From Globomyces pollinis-pini (Eukaryota > Chytridiomycota > Chytridiomycetes > Rhizophydiales > Globomycetaceae), in contig MU621097.1 in assembly GCA_025399215.1 (NCBI GenBank), forward strand, positions 62,001 through 126,000: 64,000 nt of DNA, in the 5' to 3' direction. Made by a program: the position numbers and the translations under genes. Positions 54,642-64,000 of this stretch are shown piece after piece; within the stretch, counting starts at the first letter, position 1; each line of letters begins with the position of its first letter. Below the pieces are notes generated by a model that was given only the letters and a program-made list of their open reading frames with translations, searched no databases and was not told the DNA's origin.

Positions 54642-57600
54642 TTATTCCTCCTCTTCATCGTCTGAGTCTCTCTCTCCAATCTTGGTCAAGATACGTTTGG
54701 CATAATCACCAATAGATCTTGCAGATGCTGCATCAATCGTTTTTAAGTAGGATTCAACTACAGTCATTCCTTTAGTTACTTGTAGTGCATAGACCAGTGC
54801 TCTTTCCGCTGCAAGCTTTACTGGGATATTTCTGTCTCTCACAGATCGCATTAAGACTGGCACCAGCTTGGACAAGTAGGGGGTAAGATCCTAATATTTA
54901 ACAAGAAGCGCATAATACCTCGGGATTTCTTTTTGCAACTGTCTTTAGTACAACAATAGCATCTCGGCGGACATCGGATGAGTTAGAAGTAGAGTTTATA
55001 AGAGAAATGAGAGCTTCCAATAATGATTGCGGTACTGAACCATTTTCCAAAATTCTACCAGCTAGTAGTACGGATGCTTCAATAATTTCATTCTAATATT
55101 AGAAATAAATACATTCATTACCTTTGAATTTGATAGCGATTCAATAGCTTTGTTTAAAACAATACCTTCTAACTCGACATCAGTTACAATAGTTGATTCA
55201 GAATATAGATTAGCAAACACTAAAAGCATTCCATGAATGGCAGTGTATGAATTGCTCTCCTCACATTGAGCGATAAGTGCACTATATTGTCAGAAAGAAG
55301 AAATGTACATAGTAATATCTTTTGCCTTTTCGAGTGGCAATACTTCACATAGAGAAGCAAAGCACTTGGAAGCACCAGCTCGCTGAAGACTATCATTTTC
55401 ACCTCCCAATAACAATGTGTCCAGTAATAGACCTTGCACAGCTTGTTGACTGGTTTCGTTGATTGATTTGCCAGAATCTCTGGAGACACAATGAAGTAGT
55501 CCATACAATGCCTCCCAAATAGACTTCTTGATATCTTCGTCAGCTACTTTGATGGCTTGTATCAATTCCATAACCAAAGGATCTAATCTTGTTTGTAATG
55601 GAATAAGTAATGATAAGCACTGTGCAGTTCTGGTCCGCATAATAGCGGAGCTTCCCGCCTCTGTCAAAGATTTTACAAATGTCCTCTGCAACTGTGGTAA
55701 AAAGGGTTTCAGCATGGAAGGAACTTTAGATAGTAACAAACTACAATTAATTTTCACAAGGTTACCCTAAAGTAGATAGAATGGCTGTTTTTACTGCTGG
55801 CAAGAAGCGATCACCAATAACACGAATCAATGGACCCGTAATTTGAGTAACAAATGGTTTCAGCGAAATTTCCGACGACCTGTTGATTAAGTCTCCTAAT
55901 CCGTAGGCACATGATTCTCGAATATCCCCCGAACCGTTCATTAATCCTTGTAAGAAAATTTGAACAAATGGTGCAATTCCCTATCGTTACATAGCCAATT
56001 ATACCTTAGGCAAGTTGAAACCGGCTATATTTTCACCATAGCCAAGTTGTTGCTCAGCTTCTCTGATACCCTTTCGGACAGATGAAACGTATTTTGGTAA
56101 TTCTTCTTTGTGTAACCTTTTCACCAAGATATCAATAGCATTCCAACTAACTTTCACCAAATCTTCAGAGTCATGAGCAAGGAATGCAATCAGTAATGGT
56201 AGAATTTCCGGAATAAACTCTTCAAATGACTCTGTTGTTGACTCAAAGAATTCACAGAGGCATTGAGTCGCAGACAATTGTTGAGAAAGAGATCGTTCGG
56301 TAATTGCTTCCGTCAAAATATTCATTATCCTATAAACACCATCTTCTTCAATACTTGCCATGATTACATTCAAGGCTGATCGTATATCTTCTGAAGCTTC
56401 GGAATTATTTTCTAAAGCTACAAACAATGCATTAATGATGGTATCCAGTCGACGGTTCAACGCTGTTCCAGCGACAGATACCAAAGCACCAAGTGCTTGA
56501 GCATTCATTGCAGTAATTGGCTCTGTTAACAAAGTTGGAATCAAGACTGGGAATACAACATTGCTTCGTACAGCCATAATCTCCTTTAAACCTTCCAGTG
56601 CATAACCGTCAGAATCAGTTTGCAAATTGGCAAGAAGATTTGGAATAATATCATCGATTGCTCTTGCACCCATTTGCTGATGTAATATATCGAAAGCCTA
56701 TTTGTAAATAACATACAAGTTTACTTGTGCAGCACCAGCCCGAACGGTTGCAGAAGAATCTACCAACGCCTTTTTAACCAATGGTGTACATTGGTCCATA
56801 AATTCAACAGCCAATAACCTACCGGCAGAAGTCATCATTTCACTTAGACCAATACACACACCTTCACGAGTGTCTTCATCGTCACTATCCAAACCATCCT
56901 TCAAAATAGGGATCAACAATGTCATGATTGACTCCCCTAAACGTCTTACCAGATCTCCAATTGTTCGCGCAGCCACAGTACGTTTCTCATATGAGCTACT
57001 TGCTAGACTAGACAACACTATCTTCATTAATACAGGTAAAATTTGTTTTAAAGTTTTCGGTGTGTTAGTCACAATAGCTTTCCAAACTCCAATTGAACAC
57101 TGTCTTACAATACCACTGGAATCTGCTCGAACAATGTACAGACTAGACAAAACCGTTTCATAACGAGCTTCTCCAAGAGCAGCCTTTAATGTTGTACGTT
57201 GCGCTTCGGTACCAAATCCTTCGTCATTTTCATCTACATCCAGTTGCTGAGAAACTCCAGTAATACGGAATATCAAATCTCCGATCAGCTGAACTGAATT
57301 TTGTCTAATTCGCCAATTTTCGTGGAACAATCCATTTTCTAACTGTGGTAATAGTAAGTTGACAGCAGTTTTGGCATAATTTCTAACAATAACTCGTCCC
57401 ACGTGCAAAGCAGCTTCTCGCACTGTATCACTTTCATCTGCCAGCCCTTCCAACATAGTTGGTACAACTTGAGATATGTATGGAGTGAATTTTTCACCGA
57501 AAGTAGTTGGTAAGTAAACAAGTAATGTTGTAAACCCTTCTCTAACATAAGTTTTTACCGAATTAGCATTGTTAATGATATCTGGAAGTAATCCTTCCAA

Positions 57601-60600
57601 TCTAGGAATACCAACACCTGCCAATACTTCACTCAACCCTTGAGCAGCACCGCTACGGTCTACGCTACTGGCTTCACTCTGCAGAGTATCTAACAATTCG
57701 TTGACTAAGCCTGGGAATCTATCTTCCCCTAGTTTTTCGACCATGCTACCGAATGCTCTTGCAGCAGTACCTCTGGTTTCTGGAACTGGATCAACTAGAA
57801 CTTCTTTGAGTGGTCTAAAGATTGTTAGAAAAAACAAAATTACGGCAATAGGGTATCCAAGTAAGGGATAAGATCACGAGGTTCGGTTAATGAAGACATG
57901 TTGCCCATAATCTGAGCTGCCTTTTTCTTAGTTTCAGCACTGCGTTCCTTTAAACCTCGATGAATGATAGGAACTAAAAGCGCCAGTGAAGGTGCATCAA
58001 TGTAATGAACAAAGGTAGTGTCCAATAAAGCAGATAGTGCTGTTTGAGTTTTATGATTTGGATTAACCAATGCTCCAATCAATACTGGTACCAGCTCTTG
58101 AATTTCGGGGTTTTTGATAACCTTTCCAAACTGCTCTAAAGCATCTCGTGCTGCTTCTTGAACTTTTTGATGCGAATCCCCTAATGCGTCACAAATTTTT
58201 GGCACAATAGTTGGTAAACTTTGACTTAATTGTTTTGGCGCAAGGGCAGACATACTGGCCATTACTTCGATTGAACCAATTTTTGTTCGGAAAGCTCTTT
58301 CTTGAAGTCCATTTAATAAAGACGGTAAAAGTAATTTTACACAATGTGCCGATAATTTGGACATAATGACTCTACAAGCATCTTCTGTTGCATCACGGAT
58401 TTGCCTATTACTATCCCCATAACATACCAGCAAGTACGGTAAAATTTGAATAACATAAGGCTCGAACGTTCGTCCAAGAGTTAAAGATAATGTTTCAAAA
58501 GCAAATAAGGCACCTTCACGTTTCAGCACATTTCTTTTATCTTCTACAGCTTCTTTTAGATGTGCCATTATCAAATAATCTTTGAGAGAAGACACACCTT
58601 TTCCTTTTACAATTCCGGCAATTCCATATGCAGCTCCACGTCTATGGCCATATTTTTCAGATGTGAACAACATATCCAATAAATCTTTCACTAACTGCGC
58701 TACTTGTGAATGGTTAACTTTAATGAGAGCGGGTAAACATTCAGAAACGGCAATCTGTACAACTTCGGAGGGTGTCTTTAAGGTTTCTATCAATTTAGAT
58801 ACAGTATCAGTGATTCTAGAATCTGTAGAGTCTAAATACTGGGCAAGGGTACCCATTAAAATTACTGTTGCTTCACGAATTTGATCAAACTTTTCACTAT
58901 CTTTTGATGGTTTTGATAAATGTTCGTCGAACAAATCTAGTAGCTCCTTAATATACAGTTTCCCACTGGACTCTAATACCAACAATCCGGCATGTAACAT
59001 TTCTTGTTGAACTTTAGGATTGATGTCTCCCAACGCTTGATCAACAATCAAAAATCTGAAAAATCCTAAAACGGAATCCCGACTTGTGATTATAGATTTG
59101 CAAGATTCAAGAGCTTTTGCAATTCCACTTCTAGACTCCCATTCGTCAGGTTTGTTAAGAGATTCTGGTATGACCATTCCATAGTCATCATACTCCGGAG
59201 CTGGAGGGGCTGCCTTTACAGCATACAGATCATACAAGCTTTGCAAAGTTCCTTCTACCATTTCAGGTATTTGTTTGAGGGCGTCACATAATGCCTTTCC
59301 AGCACTGAGTCGTATGTCTGAAAATTTAAATACCACAAATGATAGAAGATTTGGAATTAATCGAATAAGCAATGGTTCCACTTCGTGCACTTCATTCCAA
59401 AGAGTCATTGCTTCAGAAGCAACTGGCTCGTCCGCATCAAACTGTGACAACCAAACTCTAACATCGAATGTATCTGAAATAGATTCTAATACTGTCAAAT
59501 GAATAAGAGAAGCCAAGCAAGCTTCTCTCACACAGCTTTCTTTGTTTAATAATCCATCCAACAGCACTAGCAAAACATCTTCAGTTATAGAGTCCACATT
59601 CTCCACAGTTTCGGAAAGTTCCAAATTTGATACTTCTAATGAAATTGCAATGAGACCACTCTTGGAGGTACTTCGCAACCTAGGATATAATTCAGAACTA
59701 TTCAAAAGACATTTGACCATTTCTTTTCGAGGAATAACCAGACTTTCTTTTCCGCCTAAAGTTGTATGCAATATCAATAAATCAGAAGCAAGCATGACCA
59801 AGTCGGTGAAACCTTTTTCTTTAATTCGTGCAATTCTTCCTTCTCGGAGTATTACAGCAGATATCAATGTAAAGATGAAGGTGAAACAGCTGGGGCTAAG
59901 AATATCCCCTTCAGTACATAATGAATTTATTGAAGTGATTAATTCTAAAGTCAATGCTGAAATAAATTAGCTAACTGAGCTTACCTTGTGTTTGATCAAG
60001 GAACCTATCTGGGATTATATCGGTTGCTGAAGTATCATCGACACCGATGGCAAGCAAGATTGTAGCACATATTTTTTCGTAGTCGAGGTGTTCAAGTTGT
60101 TTTGCAAAAATCCGGCAAAGCTTTTGATAGAGTTGAAATATACGCTTTTCACACAATGGCCCAGAATGTTTACGATCCTTTCCGAGTTTAACAGTCTGAC
60201 TCTCCCGCAAGATCACAGATAGAACACCATTAATCAGCTCATTAGACATGTATTGGATTCTTTCAATGCTAACTTCCGTTTTATCAAACAAAACTCCATC
60301 GATAATAGACTCTAATGCATCCAATGCTGATTTTAAGGGTTGGTACAGGGTTTCTACATGATCTCTAATTGATTTTTCTTTTTTCAATTGTGTATCATAT
60401 ATGACCTGATCAGCTTTAGAAAGTTTTGCAGTTTTATTCTTTGCTTGTAACTCCAGTTTTAATTCTAATTCCCAAAGTTGATCTTTAGTTAGACCTTTGG
60501 TTTGAACGTCTGAGTTCGCCAATGGATTAAAAAATAATTGTCCTTCAGGTGTTTTCCAAATCAAAACATCATCAACAGAGATCCCCGCATACGTTTCATT

Positions 60601-63127
60601 CAATAAAATATCAAGTGACCAGTTGGTAACTTTAGAAATCACCAAATCGGGAACGATCTGAACGGTTAACTTAATCGCATTTGTTGTAGCCACTCGGAAA
60701 CTAGCAGGGTAGTCTACAGACATACCACCTAATCCAGCATCTACATTTTCTAGAGACAACCATCCATCTATAGCGGTCGGATATTTTTGAATAAAATTTG
60801 GGGAAATATTTGATCTGAAACATAAGCGAATCCATAAATCCAATCCTTGTGAGTTTATCATTAATGGGTGACAGCAAAGGATCAAAAACTCTACTAAACT
60901 CTGTTCAATTACACTAGTTGTCAAATTTGAAATATCTCCAGTTGGGAATAAGCTGAATATTAATACCAAGCATCTTTGCCCAATTGCACTCGATGACCTT
61001 GGCGGAAGATCTTTCCAAAAACTATCCAAAATATCACTTACCCTTGAAACACTAAATAGTAGTGTTAAGCCTTTTCGGATGAGGAATGTAAATCGCTCCA
61101 TTAAAGTGACACTAGATTGTGCAATAGGTGAGGTTAGAGTGGAAACTTTCGCGCGAGCGTCTGTTGAACCATTAACTGCTATCCAAACGAGAGATGAAGC
61201 TAACTGGTCCTGATTTTGACCAAATCTATTGAATAAATTGTTATTTTGAGTCAAAAGAAGCAACATGTTATAGTAGAATACATGTTCATTTAATGGCAGT
61301 TTAGAATAGAAACGCTCGCTAAAGAAAATAGAAGATACATTTTCCACATTTAAAACATCTTGAAATAGGAAGTCAATGTCAAAGGAATCATCGTGTAAGT
61401 GAAGATGTAATAGATTTGCTATTCCACAATAGGCTTCCAAAATAGTTGCTGTATCCTTCTTTGGATCTGTCAATGAATTACCTAATGCTTGCATATTGAT
61501 CGTAAATGCCGAAAAGTAATTGAAAATTTCCTTTAAAATCTGATCCGGTATGTTTTTCACAGAACGAGATAAAATTTCTCTCATAGACAATATGCAAGGC
61601 TTTCGCAAGCTTTTACCATCTTTTAAACCCTTCAGCAAAAACTTAAAAGCTATTTCAGAGTTGCCAGAGTCGTCAATTGAATCCAGAACAGATGATAACT
61701 GTGCAGTGAACGACTTCATCAAAGACATAACTGCTTGTTCGTTTGCTTCTTTGGAAATGAATTGCGGTAAACCGTTTAATAATTTTGAAGCGAGCTGTGG
61801 TTCTGAAGGCAACGTACACAACGCATCAAAAAATAGAATTCTTTGTTCCGGAGTTGGAGACTTTGCTAAATTCATAAGAAAAGTTGAAAACTTTACTTGA
61901 AACCCCTATAAAATTAAACTAATATGCAATTAATACCTTTCAATACAATATCAATGACAATTAATAAATTATCACTGTCGGATTTTTGTACCAATGTGGT
62001 GAATAGAGCCATAGCATCGCTTCTAATGGATTCATTGTTGGATTTAAATTGATCTACATTTAATCGACATTTTCTTACTTAACAAAAGATCAGCAAATTT
62101 AGAGCTAAAGAATTTTCCAACATCAAATGTGACAGCTTTTGTAATATAATTTACGACTTAAATGTGAGGATAACATAATCAAACCTTTGATCAATACTTC
62201 TGGTGAACGTAACAAAAATCGATCAAATGAGTTGAAAATATCTGATTCGTATTTTTCTTTTGTCAAAAATTGAGATACTAAAGAATTCAAGGCGATCTAA
62301 AGTCAGACATTATTATTACCAATTGATTATCACCAATAGCTGTTTTCGAGGCGAACACTACCTTAAAAATAAATGTTAAAGCAACGTCCTACAATCAATT
62401 AGTAAATTTAATAATAACGAATGGTTGATATAAATAGCAAATAATATTCAATAATTGATGTGAAAACACTTCTTCAATCGGATAAAGATTAAATGATACA
62501 TACATTTAACGGCTCCAACAATGCTGACTGATTTATATCCACCAATGCATCTACAGCCGCACCAATCACTAAAGAATGAAACACGTCAGTTTTTTTCAAT
62601 AGTGACTTGATAGATTCAATGCAGTTGGTTGGGTTAGATTTAACAATTTTTTTGAACTCTTTGTATCCAGATTTCAAGAAATGACTAGATTTTGGACTTG
62701 TAGATTGATCAATCCAGTTGAATAAATTTGAAATAAGCGAAATGTAGTTTGAGATTTGTACATTCTGGAGGTTGTTAACGGGTTGTTCTATTGAATGATT
62801 CCATAGATATAATGCTAACCGCAAATAGTTGTACAAACGGGCAGTGTCAGTTGCTTTGTTTGCGACTTTGGTTAGTTTTTGGTACAAGAAATTGGATAAT
62901 TCATTTCTAGAGGAGTGCAATAGAATGAACAATTCCAAGGTAGCCTTTGAATTGAATGTATTTGTGTTTTTAAAGCCAAATAAGGAAGTTAAAAGCATAT
63001 AATAGTCTTGCTCCGAGTCTATGGAGTTAGCGAGTAATAGATACTGTCGAAATGCGAGTGATAAATCTTCAGTAGTTGAACAGGAGACTTTCCCACAGAC
63101 CAATGAAGCGAGTCTTTGTTAATCTCA
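54642..63127 (-). CDS. GCN1: Translational activator GCN1 (HEAT-repeat ribosome protein)
   Basis: GCN1 binds stalled or collided ribosomes and activates the kinase Gcn2. About 8.5 kb with short introns encode roughly 2,600 residues of HEAT repeats. The eEF3-like middle region shows HRRGAAYGIAGIVKGKG, REGALFAFETLSLTLGR, RDATEDACRVIMSKLS and LPTIVPKICDALGDSHQKVQ. The Gcn2-binding region follows (PLKEVLVDPVPETRGTAARA, FGSMVEKLGEDRFPGLVNEL, DRSGAAQGLSEVLAGVG). The C-terminus is KRILTKIGERDSDDEEEE. The first exon is uncertain: ATG 63127 with a 34-nt intron, reading into FRQYLLLANSID, is the best chain found. An in-frame alternative upstream does not splice cleanly. Confidence 0.93.
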
Positions 63128-63527
63128 TTATTTGGTAAGTTTGGTTGAGTATCCATTCGTGTAAATGATTGAATCAAATTCTTCAAAGTGGATTCTTTTA
63201 TATTTTTTTTTATTTGGTACAAAGTGAGTCATTCACAACCTATTACCTATACTTTACTTCAAAGAATGGAATGCTGTTTATAGATTTGAATACATTGAAT
63301 AACATGAAGTTGATCAAGTAGAAAACTTGATGTTCAGAAATTCATTCAACTCTAATCCAAACAGTTCAATCAAACAGTACAATAAAATGCAAACGTTCAA
63401 GTCTTAGTTAGTTCCTAAAATGCGCTATCCTAAACATTTCAAGTGTTTCTGGGTGGTACTGTAATCATATTTTTCATATTTATTGAGACACATGATTTTT
63501 CTTCCACCATTTTATAGCCGTATAACA

Positions 63528-64000
63528 ATGACTACTACCAGATTGATCAATGGAAAAGCAATTGCAGAGTATTTTGTCCTGTTGTATTTAATTACCTTCA
63601 TTAGAGAAATTCAAGCTACTTTGTCTGCTACTGTAAAGAAACTAGCTTTGCAAAATGTCGTCCCGCATCTTGCCGTCGTTCAGGTTGGCTCTCGCGAAGA
63701 TTCTAGCCAGTATGTTAGAATGAAGCAAAAGGCATGCTTGAATGTACTACTTCCATTCACTCATTTTATAGATTGGAATGAAATTCACTCATCAGATCTT
63801 CCCGGAAACTGTCACAGAAGGAAAGGTATTCTATTCTTGTATGCTTATTTGTTTAGCTATTGAATTTCATCAATGAGCTCAACGAAAATGATAGTATCCA
63901 TGGTATTCTTGTTCAATTACCTCTCCCTGCTGGTTTAAATGAAAGGCTTATCACTGAATCTATTGCCCCAAGCAAGGACGTTGATGGGTAAGTCGTCTAG
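63528..64000 (+). CDS. Methylenetetrahydrofolate dehydrogenase/cyclohydrolase, 5' part (C1-THF synthase type)
   Basis: The gene runs off the right edge. It starts [14 protein letters not shown] and continues through a 35-nt intron to [34 protein letters not shown] (catalytic Tyr and Lys of the folD domain), [38 protein letters not shown] and [10 protein letters not shown] second ATG in frame at 63492 would add a short hydrophobic/basic extension, MIFLPPFYSRIT, possibly a mitochondrial or leaky alternative start. Whether a 10-formyl-THF synthetase domain follows cannot be seen. Confidence 0.92.

Noticed and set aside
59542..59970. Long antisense open frame within GCN1
   Set aside because: It mirrors conserved GCN1 HEAT-repeat coding sequence and has no independent support.

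Overview
The window is nuclear DNA from a fungus: AT-rich, gene-dense and full of very short spliceosomal introns. About 38 protein genes are supported. Most are broken into small exons by GT..AG introns of about 25-33 nt; a few introns are longer (46-156 nt). Homologues of animal and alga flagellar proteins (a DNAJB13-type radial-spoke J-protein and the dynein-2 intermediate chain WDR60/DYNC2I1) point to a zoosporic lineage, such as a chytrid or another flagellated early-diverging fungus. The species cannot be named from the sequence.

Layout. 0.1-1.1 kb: prephenate dehydratase. 1.4-5 kb: a gene-poor stretch with a diverged direct repeat pair flanking a PIM-like kinase and a possible small secreted protein. 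5.1-16 kb: TAF12, a CTD-kinase type cyclin, SHQ1, a Ras GEF, a CCDC6-like coiled coil, a small secreted protein, TAM41 and a DNAJB13-like protein. 15.9-27 kb: a second PIM-like kinase, IWR1, a disordered basic protein, a small coiled coil, RPB7, an armadillo-like protein and a mitochondrial-type AAA ATPase. 27-34.6 kb: a YecM-family protein, an FTR1 iron permease, a CARP-domain protein, SEC17/alpha-SNAP, gamma-tubulin complex GCP4 and a secreted repeat protein. 35-50.3 kb: SNU23, RRP1, VPS33, a GPI-type secreted heme peroxidase, a 7-TM protein with a cysteine-rich ectodomain, an ABCG transporter, WDR60 and a TDP2-like phosphodiesterase with an in-frame UGA. 50.4-54.6 kb: a GNAT gene, small orphan genes and a duplicated 62-residue microprotein family with TATA promoters. 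54.6-63.1 kb: GCN1. 63.5 kb to the right edge: the start of a methylenetetrahydrofolate dehydrogenase/cyclohydrolase.

There is no operon-like order. Most genes are housekeeping (transcription, ribosome biogenesis, membrane traffic, translation control) and are packed with intergenic gaps of 40-300 bp, some head to head. The lineage-specific material sits in the looser gaps: secreted and orphan proteins, the kinase pair, the microprotein array and the dispersed repeats. No rRNA, recognisable tRNA, CRISPR array or intact transposon was seen.
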